This document shows, piece after piece, positions 44,286-52,555 of a stretch of 52,767 bases of DNA. The notes below the pieces were generated by a model. That model did no database searches. It was not told the origin of the DNA and saw nothing but the letters and a program-made list of their open reading frames with translations. The position numbers were made by a program, and so were the translations under genes. This DNA comes from JAYZDP01 sp036337765. Lineage in GTDB: Bacteria > Acidobacteriota > Thermoanaerobaculia > Multivoradales > Multivoraceae. The stretch lies in NCBI GenBank assembly GCA_036337765.1, contig JAYZDP010000124.1, positions 1 through 52,767 on the forward strand, read 5' to 3'. How positions within the stretch are numbered: the stretch's first letter is position 1; each line of letters begins with the position of its first letter.

Positions 44286-45470
44286 TCAGCAGACCTCGAA
44301 CAGGCCCGCGGCGCCCATGCCACCGCCGATGCACATCGTTACGACGACGTTGCGGGCGCCACGACGTTTGCCCTCGATCAGCGCGTGGCCGACCATGCGC
44401 GAGCCACTCATGCCGTAGGGGTGACCGATCGAGATCGCGCCACCGTTGACGTTGAGGATCTCGTCCGGGATGCCCAGCTTGTCGCGACAGTAGACGACCT
44501 GGACCGCGAACGCCTCGTTGAGCTCCCACAGGTCGATGTCGTCCATCGACACGCCCTGGCGCTCGAGCAGCTTCGGAACGGCGAAGGCCGGCCCGATGCC
44601 CATCTCGTCGGGCTCGCAGCCCGCGACGGCCATTCCGCGATAGATGCCCATCGCCTCGAGGCCTCGGCGCTCCGCTTCCTTGGCCTCCATCAGCACGCAG
44701 GCCGAGGCACCGTCGGAGAGTTGGCTGGCGTTGCCGGCCGTGATCGTGCCGTTCTCACGCACCGGGCGCAACTGGGACAGGCCCTCTAGGTTCGTGCCGG
44801 GCCGGTTGCCCTCGTCCTTCTCGAGCGTGACTTGCTGAAAGTCGATTGGCTCGCGCCCGCCCTTCTCGTAGATCGCCTTCGAGGCGGTGATCGAGATGAT
44901 CTCGTCGTCGAAGTGCCCGGCCTCCTGGCCTGCCGCCGTGCGCTCTTGGCTCTGCAGGGCGTACTCGTCTTGCTGCTCGCGGCTGATGCCGTAGCGGCTC
45001 GCTACCACCTCGGCGGTGTCAATCATTGGCATGTAGGTCTCGGGCTTGAGCTCCATCACCGTGGGGTCGGGGCTGCGGTAGTCGTTCGAGTGCTCGTTTT
45101 GCACCAGGCTGATCGAGTCCAGCCCGCCGCCGACCGCGATCGGCACGTTGTCGACGATGATCTCCTTGGCGGCCGAGGCGATCGCCATCAGACCCGATGA
45201 GCACTGTCGGTCCAGGCTCATGCCCGAGACCTCGACCGGAAGCCCGGCCGCGATCAGGCTTTGGCGCGCCGTGTTCATGTTCTGCGAGCCCTGCTGCATC
45301 GCCGCACCCATGATCACGTCGTCGACTTCGGGGCCCTCGAGGCCGGCGCGTTTCACGGCCTCCCTGATCACCTGCCCGGCCATCGTCGGCGATTCGAGGT
45401 TGTTGAAAGCTCCGCGGTAAGCCTTACCGATAGGTGTGCGGGCGGTGGAAACGATGACGGCTTCGCGCAT
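44286..45470 (-). CDS. acetyl-CoA acetyltransferase (thiolase)
   Basis: 394 residues. The nucleophile Cys lies in SLDRQCSSGL, the catalytic His in NVNGGAISIGHPYGMSGSR and the second Cys in TMCIGGGMGAAGLFE. It cleaves or condenses acyl-CoA, as the last step of beta-oxidation or the first of acetoacetyl-CoA synthesis. GGAGAG upstream of ATG 45470 supports the start. It precedes folD by 4 nt. Confidence 0.94.
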   Translation of the reverse strand: MREAVIVSTARTPIGKAYRGAFNNLESPTMAGQVIREAVKRAGLEGPEVDDVIMGAAMQQGSQNMNTARQSLIAAGLPVEVSGMSLDRQCSSGLMAIASAAKEIIVDNVPIAVGGGLDSISLVQNEHSNDYRSPDPTVMELKPETYMPMIDTAEVVASRYGISREQQDEYALQSQERTAAGQEAGHFDDEIISITASKAIYEKGGREPIDFQQVTLEKDEGNRPGTNLEGLSQLRPVRENGTITAGNASQLSDGASACVLMEAKEAERRGLEAMGIYRGMAVAGCEPDEMGIGPAFAVPKLLERQGVSMDDIDLWELNEAFAVQVVYCRDKLGIPDEILNVNGGAISIGHPYGMSGSRMVGHALIEGKRRGARNVVVTMCIGGGMGAAGLFEVC

Positions 45471-45558
45471 GAGCGTCTCTCCTCGAATCGTTGGGAAGGT
45501 GTCGCGGAACTGAGTTCTGGCCGTGACGGTACCGCGCTGGGCCGCGTCAGGGGCGCCT

Positions 45559-45567
45559 ACCATAGCA
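45559..45567 (-). promoter_or_regulatory. putative extended -10 (TGCTATGGT)
   Basis: A further TGCTAnnnT match on the minus strand, in the 149-nt gap upstream of the thiolase gene. It would give a leader of about 80 nt, which includes the GGAGAG ribosome site. Confidence 0.3.
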
Positions 45568-45589
45568 GCGAACCCCCAAGCCTCCAGGC

Positions 45590-45613
45590 CTCCGGGCCTG
45601 CGCGGCCAGCGCC
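45590..45613. repeat. 24-nt dispersed repeat, copy 2
   Basis: CTCCGGGCCTGCGCGG followed by CCAGCGCC; one mismatch to copy 1 at 8616-8639. This copy lies between an acyl-CoA dehydrogenase stop and the thiolase upstream region. It can fold as GGGC-CTG / CAG-GCCC with a bulge. Confidence 0.5.
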
Positions 45614-45619
45614 CCCCTG

Positions 45620-46798
45620 CTAATAGCTGCGAGGCATGCCGAGGACGTGCTGACCGAGGTAGGCGAGGATCAGGTTGGTCGAGATCGGAGCGGTGCGCAG
45701 CAGCCTCGTCTCACGCCACTTGCGCTCGATGTCGTACTCCTTGGCGAAGGCGAAGCCGCCAAAGGTCTGAAAGCAGTTGTCGGCGGCGTTCCAGGCCGCC
45801 TCCGACGCCATCATCTTGGCCATGTTCGCCTCGGCACCGCAGGGCTCGTGGCTGTCGAAGAGCGCCGCCGCCTTGCGGATCAGAAGGTCCGCCGCCTGGG
45901 TCTCGGCGTAGGCCCGAGCGATCGGAAACTGGATGCCCTGGTTCTTGCCGATCGGCGCGCCGAAAACCACCCTCTCGTTGGCGTAGTCGACCGATTTTTT
46001 CAGAAACCACTTGGCGTCGCCGAGGGCCTCCGAGGCCAACAAGATCCGCTCCGCGTTCATCGAGCCTAGGATGTATTTGAATCCCTTACCTTCCTCGCCG
46101 ATCAGGCTCGATGCAGGAATTCGCAGCCGGTCGAAGAAGATCTCGGTCGTGTTGTGGTTGATCATCGTGTCGAGCGCGCGGATCTCGAGCCCGTTACCGC
46201 GCGCTTCGCGCAGGTCGATGAGGAACGTCGACAGCCCTTCGGATCGCTTCTTCACCTCGTCAGCCGCCGTGGTTCGGGCCAGGAGCAGCATCAGGTCGGA
46301 CTGCTCGGCCCGACTGGTCCAAAGCTTCTGCCCGGTGACCACGTAACCGTCGCCGTCGCGCACCGCCATCGTCTTGAGCTGTGTCGTATCCGACCCGGTA
46401 GCGGGCTCGGATACCCCGAAGGCCTGAAGTCGCAGCTCGCCGGTGGCGATCCTGGGCAGGTACGCCTGCTTTTGCTCGTCCGAGCCGTGCCGCAGCACCG
46501 TGCCCATCGTGTACATCTGGGCGTGACACGCCGCGGCGTTGCAGCCGCACTCGTGAATCGTCTCGAGGATCACAGTCGCGGCCCGCAGCGGAAGCCCCGA
46601 GCCACCGTACTCCTCCGGGATCAACGCTGCTAGATACTCATGCTCGGTCAGCGCGTCGACGAAGGCGTGCGGGTACTCCTTCTTGTCGTCGAGCTCCCGC
46701 CAGTACTCGCCCGGGAACCGGTCGCAGATGCGACGGACAGGGTCTCGCAGTGCCCGGTAGTCGTCACCGATCTCGATGTGCAGTGCATTGGTGCTCAT
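45620..46798 (-). CDS. acyl-CoA dehydrogenase
   Basis: 392 residues. IPEEYGGSGL, QAFGVSEPATGSDTTQLKT (FAD-binding Ser/Thr region), YVVTGQKLWTSRAEQSDLMLLLART, NAERILLASEALG and the C-terminal NCFQTFGGFAFAKEYDIERKWRETRLLRTAPISTNLI. A Glu at the usual catalytic-base position is not evident; GGFAFAKEYDIER is the family's C-terminal block. It acts on short- or branched-chain acyl-CoAs, by resemblance. ATG 46798 is chosen over ATGs at 46813 and 46810; none has a clear ribosome site. Confidence 0.88.
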   Translation of the reverse strand: MSTNALHIEIGDDYRALRDPVRRICDRFPGEYWRELDDKKEYPHAFVDALTEHEYLAALIPEEYGGSGLPLRAATVILETIHECGCNAAACHAQMYTMGTVLRHGSDEQKQAYLPRIATGELRLQAFGVSEPATGSDTTQLKTMAVRDGDGYVVTGQKLWTSRAEQSDLMLLLARTTAADEVKKRSEGLSTFLIDLREARGNGLEIRALDTMINHNTTEIFFDRLRIPASSLIGEEGKGFKYILGSMNAERILLASEALGDAKWFLKKSVDYANERVVFGAPIGKNQGIQFPIARAYAETQAADLLIRKAAALFDSHEPCGAEANMAKMMASEAAWNAADNCFQTFGGFAFAKEYDIERKWRETRLLRTAPISTNLILAYLGQHVLGMPRSY

Positions 46799-46848
46799 AG
46801 TCGAGGGCATCATATGGGCGGGAGCTTCTTGGCTAGCCTGGCACCTTC

Positions 46849-46857
46849 TGCTACGGT
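46849..46857 (+). promoter_or_regulatory. putative extended -10 (TGCTACGGT)
   Basis: A TGCTAnnnT match in the divergent gap upstream of the protease pseudogene. It could be the surviving promoter of that gene. Pattern evidence only. Confidence 0.25.
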
Positions 46858-46950
46858 TTTGACAGACGTCTACAGCGAGTTTCTATGTGTCGCCGGGCCG
46901 AAGTCGTCTGGCCGGTGGCCTCGATCGGCGCGGGGAGAGTGGGACGAGTC

Positions 46951-47844
46951 ATGTTCCGATCCTCAGCGATCCTGTCCATCCTTGTGGGCCTTTTTTGGCC
47001 CCGTCTCTGCTTTCGCGGCGATCGAGGTTCCCGCTGGTGTATACCGGCCTCTCCAGTCCACCGGAGAGTCTCGATCGTCTGCACCGATGCGGTCGGAGCC
47101 GGCGGCCGTCGTCGACTACCAGATCGCGCTCGACGGGTTTCTGGAGCCGGCCGCTGCTCTGGAGGCGGAACACGGTCTGGGAGACTCTTTCGGGTGGAGG
47201 CGTGGTCGGCGCCCTTGCGAAGCAGGCGATGTTCTTCTGACAGGGCCCCGAACGCCCGAGCTGGCCCAGGTCGGTAAGCCGCACCGATGTCTCCAGATGA
47301 GACACGCGGGTGGCGCATGTCCGGCGATGCCGTCGCCAAGTACATCTTTGAGGCCTCCGATGGGAGCTTTCTCTGTACCGGCCAGCTGCTGAATACGCTC
47401 GCTGATGAGCTCTTCTTTCTCACCGCCGCCACTGCGTGAGCACGCGGAAGGTGGCCCGCTGGCCCTTCAGGGCTGGTCGGTTGGCGACTCGATGTCGAAC
47501 GTGGACAAGAAGATCTTCACGCTTCACCATCCCGCAGGCGATATCAAGAAGTCGCCAAGGGCACGATCAGCGACGTCGTCCAGGTCACCGGCGAGGGCGC
47601 CATCACCCCGGCGACCCCTTTGACCCACTACGAGGACAGTTTCCGCAAGGGGACGCCTGAGCCGGGCAGCAGTAGCGCTTCGATCCTCTACGGGCCGCGC
47701 TGGCCCATGCAGTACGCTATCGGTGTCACGAGCGGCGGCTTCGGCGGCACCTGTGCTACGCGACGGCTCGATGCGTTCTTCGGCAGCATGGCCGAGACCG
47801 CAGACCGCTACCGCAAGTTCCGCGTCCTGCTAGGCCTCGAGTAG
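46951..47844 (+). pseudogene. decayed trypsin-like serine protease
   Basis: Pieces of one secreted protease appear in different frames. A signal peptide starts at 46951 (MFRSSAILSILVGLF) and continues in another frame as GPVSAFAAIEVPAGVYRPL. Near 47328 comes DAVAKYIFEASDGSFLCTGQLLN then FFLTAATA and a stop, where the family has FLTAxHC. Next are LQGWSVG and FTLHHPAGDIKK, and in a third frame VAKGTISDVV, PEPGSSSAS, AIGVTSGGFGG and FRVLLGLE up to the TAG at 47842. The order matches lysyl-endopeptidase/trypsin-like secreted proteases. The catalytic His segment and some 70 residues after it are lost, and the Ser motif reads GSSSAS in place of GSSGS. Confidence 0.6.
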
Positions 47845-48507
47845 TCGCTCGACGATCCACTGTGCGATAGCGTCGGCGAGCTCGTCGAAGATCTGATCCT
47901 GGCTTCGGCCGAGCCTTTTCGGTGTGCGAAACGAATGATCGCCGCCATCGACGACGTGCAAGGTAGCAGCGGGGCGAAGTGCCTCCACGACCGGTTCGAG
48001 CAGGTCGAGTTTGGCGAGGCTGTCGCGCGTGCCCTGCAGGAAGAGCATTGGCATCTCGACCCGTGTCATCGGCTCCCAGCGGTCGGTGTTGTCGCGTCCC
48101 GGTGCGTGCAGCGGAAAGCCGAGAAACACCAGCCCCACAACCCCTTCGAGGCCGCCGTCGGCGGCGGCGTAGCCGGTCATGCGACCGCCGTAGGACTTGC
48201 CTCCGGCCAGAATCGGCAACGACGTGTGCTCGCCCACGGCGGCAACGGCGGACCGAACCGTCTTCTGGTCGACCACCGCCGGCCCCGGCCGCTTCTTGCC
48301 CTGCTCGAGATAGGGAAACTGATACCGAAACGTCCCGATCCCACGCTCCGAGAGGCGTTGCGCCATCGTCGCCATGAAAGGATGCCGCATCCCCGCTCCC
48401 GCCCCGTGCCCGAGTACGTAGACCGCGGTGGCCTCACTCGGAAGATCGAGCAGAGCGCTGACCTCACCAGATGAGTTCGTGGCCTGGAAACGGAGCTCGG
48501 TACTCAC
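47830..48507 (-). CDS. alpha/beta hydrolase of the KANL3/TEX30 type
   Basis: 225 residues from GTG 48507. LGHGAGAGMRHPFM gives the oxyanion region, GGKSYGGRM the nucleophile Ser, FLQGTRDSLA the Asp and DGGDHSF the His of the triad. This small dienelactone-hydrolase-like group has no firm substrate. The frame continues to 48597, directly after the upstream gene's stop, so a longer N-terminus is possible; the conserved domain begins close to the chosen start. The 3' end overlaps the protease pseudogene by 15 nt. Confidence 0.78.
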   Translation of the reverse strand: MSTELRFQATNSSGEVSALLDLPSEATAVYVLGHGAGAGMRHPFMATMAQRLSERGIGTFRYQFPYLEQGKKRPGPAVVDQKTVRSAVAAVGEHTSLPILAGGKSYGGRMTGYAAADGGLEGVVGLVFLGFPLHAPGRDNTDRWEPMTRVEMPMLFLQGTRDSLAKLDLLEPVVEALRPAATLHVVDGGDHSFRTPKRLGRSQDQIFDELADAIAQWIVERLLEA

Positions 48508-48597
48508 TGGAGTCGCGAGCGTATCTCTGGTGGTGCCGCTGTCTCGCCGTGTCGGCGAGGCGGTGCAGTCGTCGCTCTTCAGTCTCATTCCGCACAC

Positions 48598-49800
48598 CTA
48601 CATTGCCAGAACCCTGCGAGCCACCTCTTCACCAATCGCCAGGGATGATGTTGCTGCGGGCGAGGGGGCATTCAGCACATGGATCTGCCGTTCCCCTTCG
48701 ACGATGTGGAAGTCGTCCAGCAGCTTGCCTGTCGGGTCGATCGCCTGCGCTCGAACTCCGGCACCCCCGCCCGACAGATCCTCCGTCCGGATCTCCGGCA
48801 CGAAGCGCTGTAGCGACTCGGCGAAGAGCCGGCGTGAGCCAGAGCGGCGCATCTCGTCGAGCGCGGTACGCCAGTGCTGACTGGCCATCTTCCAGAAGCC
48901 GGGATAGGTGAAGGTCTCGGTCGTGTCGCGTAACGAGAAGCTCCGGCTCTCGTAGCCCTCGCGGCGATAGGCCAAGACCGCGTTCGGCCCCGCCTCGACC
49001 GAGCCGTCAATGCCCCGGGTGAGGTGGACGCCGAGGAAGGGGAAGCGCGGATCGGGGACGGGGTAGATCAGGTTCCGGAGCAGGTGCTTCGACGACTCTG
49101 CGAGCTCGAAGTACTCGCCGCGGAACGGGACGATGCGCACGCCGGGATCGGCGCCCGCCATGCGTGCGATGCGGTCGCACTGCAGACCCCCGCAGTTCAC
49201 GAGCGCCGTAGCCTCGACCTCGCCGCCGGTGGTGAGCAGCGTCATGGCGCCGCTCGATCGCCGCAGGCCGGTGAGCTCGTGAGTCAGTCGGATCTCCCCT
49301 CCGAGCTCTTCGATCTGGCGCGCGTAGGCCTTGGCGACGTCTACGAAGCCGACGATGCCGGTTTCCGGTACCCACAGCGCGTCGACGCCGGTGGCGTGTG
49401 GCTCGTACTCACGAATGCGCTCGGTCCCGAGGCGCTCGAGGCCGCGCAGGCCGTTGGCTCGGCCGCGGCGTTCGAGCTCGTCCAGGCGCGGGGTCTCCTC
49501 GGGGTCGGTAGCGATCACCAGCTTGCCGCAGATCTCGTACTGGATCTCGTGCTCGTCGCAGAAGGCAATGAGGGCCGTACGGCCCCGCACACAGTTGTCG
49601 GCCTTGTAGGAGCCCGGCTTGTAGTACAGGCCGGAATGGATGACGCCGCTGTTGTGGCCGGTTTGATGCTTCGCCACGCGGCCCTCGGCCTCGACCACGA
49701 CCACCCGCCTAACGGGAGTCGAACGGCACAGAGCCAGAGCACTCGCCAGCCCGACGATGCCACCGCCGACGACGGCGACGTCGAAGCGGCTCTCGCTCAC
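48598..49800 (-). CDS. lhgO: L-2-hydroxyglutarate oxidase
   Basis: 400 residues, an FAD enzyme of the DAO family. VAVVGGGIVGLASALAL is the FAD-binding motif. KHQTGHNSGVIHSGLYYKPGSYKA is almost diagnostic for LhgO/L2HGDH, as are RGEYFEL and LGVHLTRGIDGSVEAGPNAV. It repairs the side product L-2-hydroxyglutarate to 2-oxoglutarate, probably passing electrons to quinone. Its GTG overlaps the stop of pheA (49797-49800). Confidence 0.93.
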   Translation of the reverse strand: MSESRFDVAVVGGGIVGLASALALCRSTPVRRVVVVEAEGRVAKHQTGHNSGVIHSGLYYKPGSYKADNCVRGRTALIAFCDEHEIQYEICGKLVIATDPEETPRLDELERRGRANGLRGLERLGTERIREYEPHATGVDALWVPETGIVGFVDVAKAYARQIEELGGEIRLTHELTGLRRSSGAMTLLTTGGEVEATALVNCGGLQCDRIARMAGADPGVRIVPFRGEYFELAESSKHLLRNLIYPVPDPRFPFLGVHLTRGIDGSVEAGPNAVLAYRREGYESRSFSLRDTTETFTYPGFWKMASQHWRTALDEMRRSGSRRLFAESLQRFVPEIRTEDLSGGGAGVRAQAIDPTGKLLDDFHIVEGERQIHVLNAPSPAATSSLAIGEEVARRVLAM

Positions 49801-50954
49801 GCCGGGGGCGCGTCACTATGCGCGGCGCGCGGATAGGTGCCGAGGATGCGCAGCTCGCGGGTGAGCTCGAGACGCTGGATCTCGTCGAGAGTCTCGGTGA
49901 CCGCCTCCGACGAGGCATGACCCTCGATATCGAGGTAGAACTGGTAGTCGAAGGGTTGGTCCGGGATCGGTCTCGACTCGAGCTTGGTCAGGTTCACCCC
50001 GCGGCGCGCGAAGGCGACGATCACCTCGCCCAAAGCACCTGGCTTGTGGGCCGTGATCAGTAGCAGCGAGGTCTTGCAAGCCACCTCGGGAGGGCATGGC
50101 GCCGCCTCGCGGGCGACCTCGACGAAACGGGTGTAGTTGTTCTGCTGAGTCTGGATCTCTTTTGCCAGCACCTCGAGGCCGAAGGCGCGGCCGGCCGATT
50201 CGCTAGCGATGGCGGCGAGCGTCGCGTCGTGAGCCTCGGCGACCTTACGTGCCGCGCCGGCAGTGTCGAACTCGGCCTGCGGATTGAGCCATGGGCGCGC
50301 GCGCAGGAAGACCTCACACTGCAATAGCGCCTGTGGATGCGAGAGCACGACACGGAGGTCCTCGATCGGCGTACCTGGCAGGGCGAGCAGGCAGTGCTGG
50401 ACTTGGGAGATCACCTCCGACGTGATCACCAGCCCACCCTCTGCAAGCAGATCGTAGGTCTGGTTGATACTGCCGGCGGTCGAGTTCTCCACTGGCAGGA
50501 GAGCGACGTCGACAGTACCGTCGAGCACCACCTCGGCCGCGCCGCGGAAGGTCTCGTAGCCGGTCAGCAGTACGCCGCCGTCCTGGTCCTTGTAGTGGCG
50601 CTGGGCGGCCAGGTGGCTGTACGAGCCCTCGACCCCCTGGTAGGCGATGCGCAGCGGCGTGTCTTCGAGTCCCCGGATGTGCGCCTGCTGATGGGCGATT
50701 GCCATCTCCATGACGATCCGGTACAGGCGCTCGACCTCGTGAGCGTCGAGCGACAATTCGGCGGCCATCTGGCGGATTCGCAGCATCAGCTGCTCCTCGC
50801 GTAGCCGGTCGCGGAACGGGACCGCGTTGTCGACTTTCGACACCGCGACCGACTCGACCAGCTCCATGCGCCGTTTCAGGGCGCCGAGCAACTCACGATC
50901 GATCGCCTCGATGTCCTCGCGGAGGGCCTGCAGATCCCTGTCGTCTCGACTCAT
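49797..50954 (-). CDS. pheA: bifunctional chorismate mutase/prephenate dehydratase
   Basis: 385 residues in three parts: an AroQ-type chorismate mutase (about 1-85: LREDIEAIDRELLGALKRRMELVESVAVSK), a prephenate dehydratase (AYQGVEGSYSHLAA, PVENSTAGSI, NNYTRFVEV) and a C-terminal ACT domain with GALGEVIVAFARRGVNLTKLESRP, the ESRP phenylalanine-sensing motif. It makes phenylpyruvate and is probably feedback-inhibited by phenylalanine. ATG 50954 is the family start; the frame stays open to 51056. Confidence 0.94.
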   Translation of the reverse strand: MSRDDRDLQALREDIEAIDRELLGALKRRMELVESVAVSKVDNAVPFRDRLREEQLMLRIRQMAAELSLDAHEVERLYRIVMEMAIAHQQAHIRGLEDTPLRIAYQGVEGSYSHLAAQRHYKDQDGGVLLTGYETFRGAAEVVLDGTVDVALLPVENSTAGSINQTYDLLAEGGLVITSEVISQVQHCLLALPGTPIEDLRVVLSHPQALLQCEVFLRARPWLNPQAEFDTAGAARKVAEAHDATLAAIASESAGRAFGLEVLAKEIQTQQNNYTRFVEVAREAAPCPPEVACKTSLLLITAHKPGALGEVIVAFARRGVNLTKLESRPIPDQPFDYQFYLDIEGHASSEAVTETLDEIQRLELTRELRILGTYPRAAHSDAPPA

Positions 50955-51093
50955 GACCACGCCCGGGGCCGGCAGTCTACACCGGCGAGTTCCTCGCAAA
51001 GCGCGCGCTGGCCGCAAGTTAGTTCCTGACGTAAAGCTGACAGAGATGTTAGACACTCACCTTGCCTTCCTTGGTAATTGGAGATTCGGGACG

Positions 51094-51386
51094 ATGAGGC
51101 CGAATGAACGGCGTGTCTCACGCAGATTCGCGAAGAGATCGCAGGTCCGCTACTGGGTCGGGGACGATTCGAAGGGTCGGACCGCGTTTGTCAACGATGT
51201 CTCGTCGACCGGCGTTTTCATCGTCACGCCCTACCCGCTCGAGCGCGGTACCGCGACCGACTCGAGATCCACGATGACGACAACGTCCTGAAGTTCGAGG
51301 CAGTGGTCGCCCGTCGGGTGTGGGTCGCGCCGGACCTGCGCAAGATCGTTCCCACCGGAATGGGGGTGCGCCCCCCCCCTTCCTAG
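51094..51386 (+). pseudogene. PilZ-domain protein disrupted by a frameshift
   Basis: The first frame reads MRPNERRVSRRFAKRSQVRYWV and TAFVNDVSSTGVFIVTPYPLERGT, a PilZ domain with RxxxR and D-x-SxxG motifs for cyclic di-GMP. It then runs out of frame and stops at 51289-51291. In the +1 frame, from about 51258, RLEIHDDDNVLKFEAVVARRV and KIVPTGMGVR complete the domain, to TAG at 51384-51386. A run of nine C (51371-51379) near the end may have altered the C-terminus. It could be a real pseudogene or an indel in the sequence. The second-frame stop shares CTAG with the mscS-like gene. Confidence 0.65.
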
Positions 51387-52474
51387 GTCCCCGCGTCCGG
51401 TGGCGCTGCGACGACGTGGACGTCGCGCTGAGGAAACGGAATCTCGATTCCGGTGGCGTTGAGCTCCTTGTAGGTCCGGCCGTGCAGTTCGTGCAAGATG
51501 CGGCCACGCATGACGGGCTCCTCGATCCAGCATAGGAGCTCAAAGTCGAGGCTCGAATCGCCGAAGGCACGGAAGCGCACGCGTGGCTCGGGCTCGCCGC
51601 AGACTTCGTCGTGGCCGATGGCGATGCTCATGAGCAGATCCTGGACCTGGTCGACGTCCGAGCCGTACGCCACGCTGACCTTGAGGCGCACGCGTGACTT
51701 GGCGCTCGGGCCGCCGGTCTCGTTGACGATCGTCTCTTGACCGATGATCGAGTTCGGTACCGTGATCTCTATGTCGTCACGTGTGAGGAGGCGCGTCGAG
51801 CGGAGGCCGATCTCGGTGACCATACCGCGCTGGCCGTCGGCGAGATTGACGAAGTCGCCGATCCGGTACGGCTTGTCGACCAGGATGAAGACGCCGGCGA
51901 AGAGGTTGGCCAGGGTGTCCTTGGCGGCGAACCCGACGGCGATACCGGCGATGCCGGCCGACGCGATCCACGGGCCCGCGTTGATGCTCCATGTGATCAG
52001 CATGAAGTAGACGGCACCGCCGTAGACCATGACGCTGGCAACGTTGCGCAGCAGTGTCCTGTTAGCGTCGTCGAAGAGCGCACTGCGGTCCCGCAAACGC
52101 GACAGGCCGGTGAGCACGATGTGCACGATGCGCATTGAGACCACCGCCCACATGAGGATGGCGATGGTCTGCAGGATGTTTAAGGAGCTCGAGGCGACGA
52201 GCTCCGGCGGCTCGAGGACCTCGGGCAGGGAAGCCAGGCCGAGCAACATCACACTGACGAAGATCGGGCGGTGCAGCGCCTCGATGACACGGTCGTCGAT
52301 GTCGGTCTTAGTACGTCCGGTCACCCGCTGGATCAGGTGAGTGATGATCCAGTCCGCGACCTTCGCCGCAATCAGCGAGCCGACGACGATCAGCGCGGCA
52401 TGTCCCCAGGCGTTCTCGAGAATCGGCCCGAGCTTCTCGCGAAGGTCTTGAAGTGATTGAGCCAGAGAGTCCAC
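51383..52474 (-). CDS. MscS-family mechanosensitive channel
   Basis: 363 residues. Several transmembrane helices lead to the pore-lining helix (WIASAGIAGIAVGFAAKDTLANLFAGVFILVDKPYRIGDFV, with the Gly/Ala pattern of MscS TM3), then the beta domain (GMVTEIGLRSTRLLTRDDIEITVPNS) and the alpha/beta C-terminal vestibule. It releases solutes on hypo-osmotic shock. A GTG start at 52474 (DSLAQSLQDLREKLG) is chosen: the TGCTAGACT motif upstream predicts a leader of about 7 nt; the frame is open to 52630 but that part is not channel-like. Confidence 0.85.
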   Translation of the reverse strand: MDSLAQSLQDLREKLGPILENAWGHAALIVVGSLIAAKVADWIITHLIQRVTGRTKTDIDDRVIEALHRPIFVSVMLLGLASLPEVLEPPELVASSSLNILQTIAILMWAVVSMRIVHIVLTGLSRLRDRSALFDDANRTLLRNVASVMVYGGAVYFMLITWSINAGPWIASAGIAGIAVGFAAKDTLANLFAGVFILVDKPYRIGDFVNLADGQRGMVTEIGLRSTRLLTRDDIEITVPNSIIGQETIVNETGGPSAKSRVRLKVSVAYGSDVDQVQDLLMSIAIGHDEVCGEPEPRVRFRAFGDSSLDFELLCWIEEPVMRGRILHELHGRTYKELNATGIEIPFPQRDVHVVAAPPDAGT

Positions 52475-52487
52475 CGCGGTGGCCGCG

Positions 52488-52496
52488 AGTCTAGCA
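52488..52496 (-). promoter_or_regulatory. putative extended -10 (TGCTAGACT)
   Basis: Minus-strand TGCTAGACT followed by CGC, closely matching the motif before the N-formylglutamate amidohydrolase gene. The expected transcription start (about 52481) lies about 7 nt before GTG 52474, so no room is left for a ribosome site. Confidence 0.42.
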
Positions 52497-52528
52497 GCGT
52501 GCGAGCCTCGGAGAGGTCGCCGGGGGGC

Positions 52529-52537
52529 TGCTATCGT
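52529..52537 (+). promoter_or_regulatory. putative extended -10 (TGCTATCGT)
   Basis: A plus-strand TGCTAnnnT motif about 19 nt before the DUF423 gene start. Transcription near 52544 would leave the GGAGG ribosome site (52543-52547) only partly on the transcript, so the exact start is doubtful. Confidence 0.3.
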
Positions 52538-52555
52538 GGCGCCGGAGGTGGGGTG

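Noticed and set aside
46839..46853. sigma-54-like promoter (TGGCAC followed by TGCT)
   Set aside because: The distance between the GG and GC elements is two bases too short for a -24/-12 promoter, and the gene downstream is a pseudogene.
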